Below are positions 1 to 8,057 of a stretch of DNA of 33,750 nucleotides, one piece after another. Position numbers and translations under genes: made by a program. Origin of the DNA: DASYML01 sp036399835 (lineage in GTDB: Bacteria; Acidobacteriota; Blastocatellia; Pyrinomonadales; Pyrinomonadaceae); assembly GCA_036399835.1 (NCBI GenBank), contig DASWMI010000078.1:1-33750 (forward strand), in the 5' to 3' direction. Within the stretch, counting starts at the first letter, position 1, and every line of letters starts with the position of its first letter. Below the pieces are notes generated by a model that was not told where the DNA came from, did no database searches, and saw nothing but the letters and a program-made list of their open reading frames with translations.

Positions 1-44
1 ATTCGTGCTCGTTTGTATTGGTTAAGTGTCCCGAGAGGAATGAC

Positions 45-1238
45 ATGAATCGCCGTCTGACTTCAATAGATGCGCTTCGCGGAATCGGCGCGCTGATGGT
101 CCTGTTCTATCACGTCACGCATCACGCCAAGGATAACTCGCAAATCAACACGCGTTTTCTGCTGATGCTTCCGCTCGACTTCGGCTACCTGGGCGTGCCG
201 CTCTTTCTGGTCGTCTCAGGCTTCTGCATACACCTGACGGCGGCCAAGAACATAGGCCGGGAAGGGGAGCGTGGCTTTTCCTGGAAATCATTCTGGAAGC
301 GGCGATTTCGCAGGCTCTATCCGCCTTACTTCGTGACCATCTTTTACAGCCTCCTGCTCTCTTACCTGACGCGCACGCTGAGCTTCAGTTTTCTGGACCT
401 TTTTCTGCACCTCTTCATGCTGCACAATCTGTTCGCCGTTTATGTCTTCGGCGTGGGCAATCCGGCGCTCTGGTCGCTCGGGTTGGAAGAGCAACTTTAC
501 GCGCTCTACGCGGCTTATCTGTGGATGCGGCGCAGGTGGAAAGTTGTGGTCGTCATCTCGATGACGCTGGCGATAACGCTCGGCTGGATTTACGCAGTGA
601 GTGGTCCACAGGTGCTTTCGCCCGGTCAGACTTCGCGCTGGAGCTTTATTACCTGGCCCTTCAACTACTGGTGCTTCTGGATACTCGGCGCGATTGCGGC
701 TGAAGCTTACCAGGGAACGTGCAGGCTTCCCGGTTGGTGTTACAAGCTACGCACGGCTCTCCTGTTAATATTCTTCGGCATCATGATCAATGGCAATACT
801 TTGGGCCGCATCAACGAGGGGCACTTGATTACTTCGCTTGATCCTTCCGGCAAGCTGAGCGCCGTCATGAAATCTGTGACGCTGCTTTCCGACCCGCTCT
901 TTGCCGTGGCCTTCTTTGTGCTGGTCAACTACGGCGTGCGCCGCGAGACTCTGGGCGCTTTGAAAAGCCTTCCTGTCAAGCTGCTCGCCACCGTCGGCAT
1001 TATGTCCTATTCGCTCTACCTGACACATCAACCGCTGGTCATCCTGCTTGAGAAAAAATTCAATCTCAACACGAGCCTGCCTCTGGTGGGGCTACGCTAT
1101 GCGCTCTTTGTGCCCATCGCGCTTTTCGTCTCGTGGGCTTTCTACATGCTCATAGAGCGTAGATTCCTTAACTCAAAACCGAGAAGCGCCGCCACGGAAG
1201 CGGTCTTCCCCGCGATGAAGGTTCAGGTCGAGAGCTGA
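45..1238 (+). CDS. Acyltransferase 3 family membrane protein
   Basis: Integral membrane O-acyltransferase of the acyltransferase-3 family, which moves acyl groups onto sugars of surface polysaccharides or other exported molecules. The N terminus has the family pattern: SIDALRGIGALMVLFYH with its conserved His, then GYLGVPLFLVVSGF and the WKRRFRRLYPPYF block. About ten hydrophobic segments follow and the length (397 aa) is normal. I chose the ATG at 45 because AGAGGAA lies just upstream; an in-frame TTG at 18 would add nine residues. The substrate cannot be read from sequence. The exopolysaccharide kinase 2 kb downstream makes a surface-glycan role plausible, but this is inference. Confidence 0.9.
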   Translation: MNRRLTSIDALRGIGALMVLFYHVTHHAKDNSQINTRFLLMLPLDFGYLGVPLFLVVSGFCIHLTAAKNIGREGERGFSWKSFWKRRFRRLYPPYFVTIFYSLLLSYLTRTLSFSFLDLFLHLFMLHNLFAVYVFGVGNPALWSLGLEEQLYALYAAYLWMRRRWKVVVVISMTLAITLGWIYAVSGPQVLSPGQTSRWSFITWPFNYWCFWILGAIAAEAYQGTCRLPGWCYKLRTALLLIFFGIMINGNTLGRINEGHLITSLDPSGKLSAVMKSVTLLSDPLFAVAFFVLVNYGVRRETLGALKSLPVKLLATVGIMSYSLYLTHQPLVILLEKKFNLNTSLPLVGLRYALFVPIALFVSWAFYMLIERRFLNSKPRSAATEAVFPAMKVQVES

Positions 1239-1254
1239 CGGCGAAACTTAAAAC

Positions 1255-2334
1255 ATGCCGAAAGATTTTCTCTTGTACGGTGCTAACGGCTATACAGGCT
1301 CTTTGATCGCCCGTCTGGCCGTGGAGCAGGGGCTGAGTCCCATTCTGGCCGGGCGCGACCCGCAAAAGATTGGACCACAGGCGGCGGCCCTCGGACTTGA
1401 GCAACAGGTCTTCGCTCTGAATGACAGCGCGGCGTTGGATGCGGCTTTAAAAGATGTCGCCGTCGTGCTTCATTGCGCCGGACCATTTTCGCGCACTTCG
1501 AGGCCGATGGCCGACGCTTGCCTCAGAAGCGGGACACACTATCTGGACATCACGGGCGAGGCGGCGGTCTTCGAGTCGCTGGCGGCGCGCGACCGTGAAG
1601 CTCTTGAGGCGGGAGTCATGCTGCTGCCGGGCGCGGGCTTTGACGTAGTGCCTTCCGATTGCCTGGCTGCGTATCTCAAATCGCGCCTGCCGTCTGCGAC
1701 AAACCTCGCGCTCGGAATTCAGGGGTTGGGCCGCATCTCTCGCGGGACGGCGACGACCATGATCGAGAATATTGATCGCGGCGGGCTGGTCCGACGCGCT
1801 GGCAAACTCAAGAGCGTGCCTGCGGCCTGGAAGACTCGCTCCATGGATTTCGGCAGAGGGCCGGTCAAGGCCGTGACGATTCCCTGGGGCGATGTCGCAA
1901 CAGCCTTTTACAGCACGGGCATCCCGAATATAGAGGTCTATGCGGCCATCCCTGCGAGCATGCGTCTGATGATGCGACTGGGCCGCCCCTTCGGCTGGCT
2001 GCTCGGCTCGCAGCCCGTCCAGCGCTTTCTGAAAAAACGCCTGGACGCGCAGCCGCCCGGACCAAGCGACGCGGAACGAGCGCGCGGCAAGAGCTTTGTC
2101 TGGGGAGAGGTCCGGGACGATTCCGGCAACGTCAGGCGTGCGCGGCTGCGCGGCCCTGAAGGCTACACTCTGACTGCTTTGACGGCCCTCTCAATCGTCC
2201 GCAAAGTGCTGGCCGGACAAGCACCCCACGGATTCAAAACACCCTCGCTCGCCTACGGCCCCGACTTCATCCTTGAGATCGAGGGCGTCGAGCGCGAAGA
2301 CCTGAATGGAAACGATGAAGCGGGAACGCGATAG
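1255..2334 (+). CDS. Saccharopine dehydrogenase-like NAD(P)-binding oxidoreductase
   Basis: 359 aa soluble protein that opens with a Rossmann dinucleotide-binding motif, YGANGYTGSLIARLA (GxxGxxG, residues about 8-22), followed by AGRD, a typical NADP ribose-phosphate contact. A second conserved patch, VVLHCAGPFS, and the GTHYLDITGE stretch are characteristic of the saccharopine dehydrogenase / trans-acting enoyl reductase family. Members of this group are usually reductases of unknown substrate rather than true lysine-pathway enzymes, and no lysine gene is nearby. It starts 16 bp after the acyltransferase stop codon, so co-transcription is likely. The exact reaction is unknown. Confidence 0.88.
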   Translation: MPKDFLLYGANGYTGSLIARLAVEQGLSPILAGRDPQKIGPQAAALGLEQQVFALNDSAALDAALKDVAVVLHCAGPFSRTSRPMADACLRSGTHYLDITGEAAVFESLAARDREALEAGVMLLPGAGFDVVPSDCLAAYLKSRLPSATNLALGIQGLGRISRGTATTMIENIDRGGLVRRAGKLKSVPAAWKTRSMDFGRGPVKAVTIPWGDVATAFYSTGIPNIEVYAAIPASMRLMMRLGRPFGWLLGSQPVQRFLKKRLDAQPPGPSDAERARGKSFVWGEVRDDSGNVRRARLRGPEGYTLTALTALSIVRKVLAGQAPHGFKTPSLAYGPDFILEIEGVEREDLNGNDEAGTR

Positions 2335-2436
2335 CGCGGCTGCGATGAACTGAAAGAGTTGAGATATTGATGATTGATTCAATGGTTCGTTGAATCAATC
2401 ATCAATAGCTTTTCTCGCAAGTTCGTCGCAGCCGCG
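2335..2436. repeat. Long imperfect inverted repeat (two stacked stems)
   Basis: Directly after the stop codon of the oxidoreductase. Outer arms 2335-2351 and 2420-2436 pair over 17 positions (16 Watson-Crick plus one G-U). Inner arms 2365-2382 and 2390-2407 are perfectly complementary over 18 bp around a 7-base loop (2383-2389). The two stems are separated by an unpaired bulge of 12-13 bases on each side. There is no clear T-run after it, so it is not a standard terminator. It could be a MITE-like element, a REP-type palindrome or a long RNA hairpin ending the upstream transcript. Confidence 0.85.
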
Positions 2437-2459
2437 TTGCCCAAGTTTATTGTTTCTTT

Positions 2460-2762
2460 ATGGCTACCATCTCCGAGCAGGAATTTAAAAAGCTGTGCGA
2501 TGATATTTATCTTGATCGCCATCAGGTCTACGGGTTCGTCCCGGGCTTCGGACGCGGCGAGGCGTTGCTGTGGATGCTGCTCGGATGCCTCTTGAGCCTC
2601 TTGAGTGTGCCACCTTCAGAGCAGCCTTCTGAGGGCGAAGCGGCGAGTCCTGACCCATACGGCGATGCTATCCGCGAACTTTTGCGCCAACGCATGTCTC
2701 CTCCTTTCGACCCTCATCTGTATCTGTCGGAGCTGGCTCGCAAGGCTGAGACGCGCGAGTAA
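2460..2762 (+). CDS. Small hypothetical protein
   Basis: 100 aa, not recognised. It starts MATISEQEFKKLCDDIY and has one hydrophobic stretch (ALLWMLLGCLLSLLSVPP, about residues 35-52) between charged ends, so it may be a single-span membrane protein or a small helical protein. The C-terminal half is Pro/Glu-rich and ends in a short amphipathic helix (LYLSELARK). No clear ribosome-binding site is visible upstream of the ATG. Coding status rests on open length and plausible composition only. It stands between two structured non-coding stretches. Confidence 0.5.
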   Translation: MATISEQEFKKLCDDIYLDRHQVYGFVPGFGRGEALLWMLLGCLLSLLSVPPSEQPSEGEAASPDPYGDAIRELLRQRMSPPFDPHLYLSELARKAETRE

Positions 2763-2856
2763 GTGTAGAGCATTTCAACGCGCCGCAACCTGACAGTTCC
2801 GTTCTGAGCCAGGCCAGAGCTATCAAACCCATCCTTCAGGAATTCTTAATATTTAA

Positions 2857-2886
2857 GTGGCACTCGCGCCGCTCTTACTTTATAAT
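2857..2886 (+). promoter_or_regulatory. Sigma70-like promoter for the exopolysaccharide kinase gene
   Basis: A perfect TATAAT at 2881-2886 is preceded by GTGGCA (four of six matches to TTGACA) at 2857-2862 with an 18 bp spacer. Transcription would start near 2893, giving a leader of about 370 nt before the start codon at 3262. Confidence 0.55.
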
Positions 2887-2945
2887 CCGTGTATGTCCGA
2901 GGCTCGTTTCCGAAGCAGTGCCCCCCGCAACGGAGACATCGGGCT

Positions 2946-3014
2946 AGATGGTTTGTCTGTCACCAGAAGGTCAAGCGCAGTTCCCAGGTACTTTAGACGC
3001 TTGATGAGCCATCT
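2946..3014 (+). ncRNA. Structured leader element (candidate cis-regulatory RNA)
   Basis: An outer stem AGATGG (2946-2951) with CCATCT (3009-3014) encloses an inner perfect 7 bp stem TCAAGCG (2971-2977) with CGCTTGA (2998-3004). It sits in the long untranslated leader of a polysaccharide kinase gene. It does not match the c-di-GMP-I (GEMM) consensus that often controls such genes, and I cannot assign a known riboswitch class. Confidence 0.4.
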
Positions 3015-3261
3015 TTCTCTTTAAGTCTGTCACGGTCTAGCTTGAGACAATTAAATCAGAGGTTCGCTTTGCGCATTATTCCTCCTTCAATGCCCGGTGA
3101 AGGTCTTGATGCTCCCATGCGTTATATCCCGTGGACCATGTTCTCTCCCTGTCCGTGTCAGGCCGCAACATCGAAGGGTGAGGCCGCCGCCTCTGCCCTG
3201 CCGGATTCATTTAACCCTTTGGGCTCTCGTCATCACACTATTTTCGAGGTATGAAAGATAA

Positions 3262-5676
3262 ATGGCTATGCAAGATCAACGGCTGATGCCCGCGCTGTCC
3301 GCAGAGATGGCTCCCTCGATTGACCTGCCACGCCAGGCTTACACGGACCTCGCGCCTCCCAGAGAGCAGGCCGACTTACACTATTACTGGACCATTATCT
3401 ACAAACGCAAATGGCTGATTGCAAGCGTGGTCCTGCTGGTCACAGCGCTCGCGGCCCTTTACATGTATCGCCAGCCGAACATCTACGAGGCCGAGACGAC
3501 GATTCGCATAGAGCAGAAGAACGAGAGCTTCCTGCGCTCAAAGGACATCGTTATCAATACTGCGAGCGATCCCATCTACTGGCATACGCAGCTCAAGCTG
3601 CTGGAAAACCCGCAGCTCATGCGGCAGCTCGTGCTCACCCTGGACTTGCAGAACAACCCCGCGTTTCTCGGCGCGCCGCCGCGCAAAGGCTTGCTCTCAA
3701 CCATGCGCGGCGCTTTCTCTCGCCCGCAGCCCGCAGCCCAGCCCGCAGAGCCGCAGCCCGCCGCACCCACGCTCCGCACGGAGACGCAGGTCGAGAACCT
3801 GACAGCAGAGCAGAGAGCGCGCCTGGCCCCTTATGTCAACACACTGCTCGGCGGTTTGACGGTCGAGCCTGTCGCCGCCACCAATCTGGTCAAGATTCGC
3901 TTTGCGCACACAAACCCCGAGATCGCTATGAAGGTCGCGGACACGCTGGCGAATCTCTTTATCAACGACGACATGAGGCGTGAGACAATCGGGTCGCAGA
4001 ACGCTGCGCGGCAGCTTGCGCGGCAGATCGCGGACCTTCAGTTGACCGTCAAACAGCAGGAAGAAGAGCGCCTCAACTTCATCAAGAACCACGAGCTGCC
4101 GCTTGGACAGGTCAAGGGACAGAACCTGACGGCGGAGCGATTGGAGACGCTCAGCGGCCAGTTGCTCAGCGCCGAGAACGAGCGCAAGAATTTGCAGGCC
4201 AGGTACGAGTCGGCCAGAAGGTCCAGAGATGTCTGGTCCATTCCAGAGGTGCAGGAGCACAAGGGAATACAAGAGTTGCGCGTGCAGATTCGAGACCTCG
4301 AAAAGAGACGCGCCGCGATGCTCGTCAAATACACCCCGGACTGGCCCGATGTGATTCAGCTCGATGAGGAGATTAAAAGGCTCAAACAGGATTTGACGAG
4401 CGCGCCGTCCGAGACTGTGGCCGCCATGAAATCGCGCTACGAAGCGGCGCTGGCCCGCGAAAATGACTTGAGACAGGCTTATCTACAGGAGCGAGGCGCG
4501 GCCAACCAGCAGAGCCAGTCGGAAATCGAGCTTGGCAATCTCAACCAGCAGCTTGAGACCAACAAGCAGCTCTATAACACCCTGCTCCAACACCAGCGAG
4601 AGCTTGAGCTGGAATCCAACGACAGGTCCCCCAACGTGAGCATCGCCACGCCGAGCGAATTGCCGCTCTCGCCCGTTGGTCCACCGCGCACACGCAATAT
4701 CTTCATAGCCTTTCTGCTCTCGCTCTTCGCGGGCATAGGCTTAGCCATAGTGCTTCAGAAGTTTAACGATACGCTCAAGTCCGCCGAGGAGGTCGCCGGC
4801 TATACGCGGCTGCCTATGCTCTCCGTCGTGCCGGCGTTTCGCAGAACTCATCTGATGCTCGGCAGCAATACCGAATCGACCGCGCTCGATTTAATCCAGG
4901 ACGTGCGCTCGCCCATCTCGGAAGCCTATCGCCACCTGCGCACTTCGCTCCTCTTCTCTTCGCATATGGAACCGCCCCGGACCATGCTCGTCACTTCCGG
5001 GCAGGCGATGGAGGGCAAGACGACGACAGCCGTCAATACCGCCGTCATCTTTGCGCAGACGGGAGCGGACGTGCTGCTGCTGGACTGCGACCTCAGGCGA
5101 CCACGCGTGCATTCGCACTTCGGCTTGCCGACTGGACCAGGACTGACGGAATATCTGTCAGGAGAAGTGGACCTGGAAGACACCATGCGCCCTTATAGCA
5201 AGCTGCCTAACCTGAAGGTCATTACTTCGGGCGCGGTGCCTGCCAACCCGGCAGAGCTGCTCGGGTCGGAAGAGATGCGCTGGTTCTTGAAAATGATGGG
5301 CCAGCGATTTACACACATCATCATTGACTCGCCGCCCGCCATCTCATTTACGGACGCGATCATTCTTTCGACGCTCGTTGACGGCGTGGTGATGGTCGTG
5401 CAGGGAGGCCGTAGCTCGCGCTCGACCGTCAGGCGCGTACAGCAACAGTTGATGAATATAGGGGCCAATATCTACGGGACGGTGCTCAATAACGCGCGGC
5501 AAGAGCGCAACGATTACTATTACAACTACTATTCAAACTACTTCACGCCGGAGGGCAGAGGCGCGACCGTTGCCATCTCGCAGTCAACGCAGACAACCGA
5601 GACCAGAACCTGGGTCAGCTTTAACCCTGAGCAGGTCGAGCAGGCGTTCGAGAAGTTTCGCCGCGAAAAGCCTTAG
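3262..5676 (+). CDS. Wzz-type chain-length protein fused to tyrosine autokinase (BY-kinase)
   Basis: 804 aa inner-membrane co-polymerase/kinase for exopolysaccharide assembly. Order: N-terminal cytoplasmic tail; TM1 about 50-69; a long periplasmic coiled-coil-rich Wzz/GNVR region; TM2 about 480-500; then a cytoplasmic BY-kinase domain. Kinase motifs are complete: Walker A SGQAMEGKTTT (Lys586), Walker A' VLLLDCDLRRPR (Asp608, Asp610) and Walker B HIIIDSPPA (Asp689). After the kinase core comes a tyrosine cluster, DYYYNYYSNYF (752-760), the usual autophosphorylation tail. Start ATG 3262 follows GAGGT at 3246-3250. Glycosyltransferases and Wzx/Wzy are not in the window. The PqqD and nucleotidyltransferase genes follow closely and probably share its transcript. 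Confidence 0.95.
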   Translation: MAMQDQRLMPALSAEMAPSIDLPRQAYTDLAPPREQADLHYYWTIIYKRKWLIASVVLLVTALAALYMYRQPNIYEAETTIRIEQKNESFLRSKDIVINTASDPIYWHTQLKLLENPQLMRQLVLTLDLQNNPAFLGAPPRKGLLSTMRGAFSRPQPAAQPAEPQPAAPTLRTETQVENLTAEQRARLAPYVNTLLGGLTVEPVAATNLVKIRFAHTNPEIAMKVADTLANLFINDDMRRETIGSQNAARQLARQIADLQLTVKQQEEERLNFIKNHELPLGQVKGQNLTAERLETLSGQLLSAENERKNLQARYESARRSRDVWSIPEVQEHKGIQELRVQIRDLEKRRAAMLVKYTPDWPDVIQLDEEIKRLKQDLTSAPSETVAAMKSRYEAALARENDLRQAYLQERGAANQQSQSEIELGNLNQQLETNKQLYNTLLQHQRELELESNDRSPNVSIATPSELPLSPVGPPRTRNIFIAFLLSLFAGIGLAIVLQKFNDTLKSAEEVAGYTRLPMLSVVPAFRRTHLMLGSNTESTALDLIQDVRSPISEAYRHLRTSLLFSSHMEPPRTMLVTSGQAMEGKTTTAVNTAVIFAQTGADVLLLDCDLRRPRVHSHFGLPTGPGLTEYLSGEVDLEDTMRPYSKLPNLKVITSGAVPANPAELLGSEEMRWFLKMMGQRFTHIIIDSPPAISFTDAIILSTLVDGVVMVVQGGRSSRSTVRRVQQQLMNIGANIYGTVLNNARQERNDYYYNYYSNYFTPEGRGATVAISQSTQTTETRTWVSFNPEQVEQAFEKFRREKP

Positions 5677-5703
5677 ACTCCGAGATTGCTTCTTCGTAGC
5701 TGC

Positions 5704-6357
5704 ATGAAAAAGAGAGACGAACAGAGAGCGCCAAAGGCACGGCAGCAAAGGTTGGTCGTTGAAGAGCTGCCGGACGAGCTGCTCGTTTATGACCTGGACC
5801 GCCACCGCGCGCACTGTCTGAATAGTCTCGCCGCCTACGTCTGGAAGCAATGTGATGGAGTCAGGAGCGTGGCGCAGATTGCGCGGCTGCTGGAGAGTGA
5901 GACGGGCAGGCAATTTGGCGAAGAGGCGGTCTGGGTGACGCTGGACCAGTTGAGCAGGTTTCGACTGCTCGAAGAGCGTTTGCCTTTGCCCTCCGGGATG
6001 GCCGGGGTGACGCGCCGCGAGCTGGTCCGTAAGTACCTGCCAGCCGCTCTCTCATTGCCTTTAATCATCTCTCTGGCTGCGCCCTCAGCCGCACAGACGG
6101 CGACCTGTGGCGCAATCGGCACGGGCTGCGCGACCAACGCGCGCTGCTGCTCTAACCTCTGCGTGGCGGGGCAGTGTATGTGTCTAGGGGCAGCGCCCGG
6201 CAGCGCCTGCACGAGCGATGCTAACTGCTGCTCTCCCGCTACCTGCTCGACCACTACTCCTCGCCATTGCTGCCTGGAGAAGAACCAGACTTGCACACAA
6301 AATAATGAATGCTGCTCCGGCAACTGCACGGGCTTTGGAAGCTTGAAATGCACTTGA
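5704..6357 (+). CDS. PqqD-domain protein with export signal and three cystine-knot-like modules
   Basis: 217 aa with three parts. Residues about 15-95 are a PqqD/RRE-like domain (LVVEELPDELLVYDLDR...LNSLAAYVW), the fold that binds precursor peptides for modifying enzymes. Residues 103-131 form a twin-arginine-like signal or anchor: TRRELVRK, then a hydrophobic run ending APSAAQ. Residues 135-216 hold 18 cysteines that divide into three hexads of the spacing C-C-CC-C-C: 135/142/148/149/153/158, 160/169/175/176/181/189, and 190/197/203/204/208/216. This is the inhibitor-cystine-knot (knottin) framework. The PqqD part would stay in the cytoplasm and the Cys-rich part would be exported. ATG 5704 was chosen over an in-frame TTG at 5686. 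Its function is unknown; a secreted knottin precursor or a disulfide-rich surface peptide are options. Confidence 0.85.
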   Translation: MKKRDEQRAPKARQQRLVVEELPDELLVYDLDRHRAHCLNSLAAYVWKQCDGVRSVAQIARLLESETGRQFGEEAVWVTLDQLSRFRLLEERLPLPSGMAGVTRRELVRKYLPAALSLPLIISLAAPSAAQTATCGAIGTGCATNARCCSNLCVAGQCMCLGAAPGSACTSDANCCSPATCSTTTPRHCCLEKNQTCTQNNECCSGNCTGFGSLKCT

Positions 6358-6361
6358 GACC

Positions 6362-7462
6362 GTGGCAAAGCTTTCGCCGCGCGAACATCCGGCGGCCAGG
6401 CTCCTCATCAGGATGAAGACGGGCGACAACACATCAAGCGGCAGGCTGCTGGCAAAGCTGCTCAGAGGCTCCTGGCGCGAGGCTTTGCCAGCCCTGGATA
6501 TTTCCGCGGATGAGCTGGACCAGTCCGCGCCCTTGCTGCTTGGGTCCGGCGCGGCGGCACTGGTCTGGCGGCGAGTGCGTGCCACAGAGCTGCGAGCATC
6601 CGGCGCGTCGCTTGAGCTGCAACAGGCGTATCGCCTTCAGGCCATACACGCAGCGGTTTATGAACACGACCTCAAAAGAGCTTTCCATGCCCTGCGCTCA
6701 AACGGCATAGAGCCTCTGTTAATCAAGGGCTGGGCAGTCGCGCAAAGCTATCCGGAGCGCGGACTGCGCCCGCTTGGAGATATGGACCTGTGTGTCGCGC
6801 CGCGAGAGTATGATGGCGCGCGTCTAGTGCTCGAAGAGTTGAATGATAACGAGTCTCCTATTGACCTGCATAGGGGGTTGAGCAAGCTCGATGATCGAAG
6901 CTGGGATGAGCTGTTTGCGCGCTCGCAGCAGTTGCCGCTCTTTGAGAGCAGTGTGCGCGTCCTCGCGCCTGAAGACCACCTGCGCATACTCTCTGTGCAC
7001 ATGTTGAAGCATGGAGCATGGCGTCCTTTGTGGCTCTGCGATGTCGCGGCGGCGCTCGAATCGCGTCCGGCGAATTTTGATTGGAAGCGCTGTCTGGGCA
7101 ACCGGCGGCGCGCGAGCTGGGTGGCCTGTGCGCTGATGCTGGCCCACAGGCTGCTCGGCGCGGAACTCGACGGGACTCCTTCTGCCGTGCGAGAGGCGCA
7201 ACTTCCGGGCTGGCTCGTCGCGGCTGTGCTCAAGCAGTGGGCCGCGCCCTTCACGCCCTCTTATTACAGGATGCCCATGGCCGACGCGCTGCGTTATCGC
7301 AAGGGTCTACTGGCGGCCCTCAAGTCTCGCTGGCCCAACCCTGTCGAAGCCACAGTACATCTTCGCGCGCCTTTCAACGAATGGCCGCGCTGGCCCTTCC
7401 AGTTCGGCAGTAGTTTTCTGCGCGCCGCAGAGTTTACGAGACATCTGCGGAAGTCGTCTTGA
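6362..7462 (+). CDS. Nucleotidyltransferase family protein (NTP_transf_5 type)
   Basis: 366 aa. The core motif LLIKGWAVAQSYPE...LRPLGDMDLCV matches the uncharacterised nucleotidyltransferase family NTP_transf_5 (PF14907). GDMDL supplies the two metal-binding aspartates (Asp140, Asp142). As known from other genomes, this family occurs beside PqqD and peptide-modification or lasso-peptide-like genes and in exopolysaccharide loci; its substrate is unknown. It starts only 4 bp after the PqqD-knottin stop codon, which argues for translational coupling. The GTG at 6362 is the best-placed start; ATG 6413 would shorten it by 17 residues. It may adenylylate or otherwise modify the partner, but that is inference. 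Confidence 0.85.
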   Translation: MAKLSPREHPAARLLIRMKTGDNTSSGRLLAKLLRGSWREALPALDISADELDQSAPLLLGSGAAALVWRRVRATELRASGASLELQQAYRLQAIHAAVYEHDLKRAFHALRSNGIEPLLIKGWAVAQSYPERGLRPLGDMDLCVAPREYDGARLVLEELNDNESPIDLHRGLSKLDDRSWDELFARSQQLPLFESSVRVLAPEDHLRILSVHMLKHGAWRPLWLCDVAAALESRPANFDWKRCLGNRRRASWVACALMLAHRLLGAELDGTPSAVREAQLPGWLVAAVLKQWAAPFTPSYYRMPMADALRYRKGLLAALKSRWPNPVEATVHLRAPFNEWPRWPFQFGSSFLRAAEFTRHLRKSS

Positions 7463-7495
7463 GCCATCAGAGCGTAGAGTTGAGCCTGGGAATTG

Positions 7496-7543
7496 AAGTT
7501 TCCGAGACGAGACTTTAGACTCTCAGACTCTCGAACTTTTTTT
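7496..7543 (+). terminator. Hairpin with T-run, related to the GAGTC intergenic repeats
   Basis: AAGTT (7496-7500) and CGAGA further in pair with TCTCG and AACTT (to 7538) in an imperfect hairpin, followed by seven Ts (7537-7543). The right arm contains GACTCTCAGACTCTC, similar to the repeats at 16472 and 25412. It probably terminates the kinase-PqqD-nucleotidyltransferase transcript. Confidence 0.5.
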
Positions 7544-7556
7544 AAGGGGGCGTGGG

Positions 7557-8012
7557 ATGCTTAAAGTTGAAGACATGACGCTCGAAGAGATAAAGGCTCT
7601 GCTGGCGAGCGCGAGGTACGGCCATCTGGGTGTGGCGCGCGAGGGCCGCCCGTATGTAGTGCCGATGAATTACGTCTATGATGCTCAAGACATCTACTTC
7701 TTCACGACGGAAGGGATGAAGACCGAGTTTCTGGCCGCCAACTCGCAAGTCTGCCTGCAAGTCGAAGAGGTTGAGGATGCAAAGCACTGGCGCAGCGTCA
7801 TCGTCAACGGCGAGGCGCGGCAGTTGACCTCGCCGGATGAGCTGGAGCACGCCATGCAGCTTATCACGAGGGGAAACCCGACGCTCACGCCCGCCATCAA
7901 CGCGACGCAGATTGATGATTGGGGACGCCCCAACGTGACGGCCATCTATCGCATTCACCCCGTGAGCATGGACGGACGCAAGACAGTCTCGGACACTAAC
8001 ACCGGCTCATAA
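7557..8012 (+). CDS. Pyridoxamine 5'-phosphate oxidase-fold protein
   Basis: 151 aa soluble flavin-binding split-barrel protein. The run LLASARYGHLGVAREGRPYVVPMNYVYD (in short pieces: RYGHLGVA, RPYVVPMNY) is the signature of the small PNPOx-like/Nim-like family, followed by IYFFTTEGMKTEFL and a central VIVNGEARQL strand. Members bind FMN, F420 or heme and are poorly assigned; this one lacks the length and C-terminal part of true PdxH. Start ATG 7557 follows a G-rich stretch. It begins a group of small stress- or membrane-type genes with DUF2231 next. Confidence 0.88.
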   Translation: MLKVEDMTLEEIKALLASARYGHLGVAREGRPYVVPMNYVYDAQDIYFFTTEGMKTEFLAANSQVCLQVEEVEDAKHWRSVIVNGEARQLTSPDELEHAMQLITRGNPTLTPAINATQIDDWGRPNVTAIYRIHPVSMDGRKTVSDTNTGS

Positions 8013-8057
8013 ACGAGCAACGTGAGCGCGTGCGCTCTCAAGCGAAAGGAGTTGAAG

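Larger units (their letters stand above)
2763..3261. other. 499 bp intergenic: promoter plus long leader
   Basis: No convincing gene. The left part carries a sigma70-like promoter (2857-2886). The rest is a ~370 nt untranslated leader of the exopolysaccharide kinase gene, with a nested stem at 2946-3014 and a 9 bp direct repeat GTCTGTCAC at 2955-2963 and 3025-3033. A 70-codon open frame at 3042-3254 lacks a ribosome-binding site and resembles no protein I know. Confidence 0.6.

Noticed and set aside
3042..3254. 70-codon open frame in the exopolysaccharide-kinase leader
   Set aside because: No ribosome-binding site and unlikely composition. A leader peptide cannot be excluded but is not supported.
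2893..3261. c-di-GMP (GEMM) riboswitch before the polysaccharide kinase
   Set aside because: The conserved GEMM core and its tetraloop-receptor pattern were looked for and not found.
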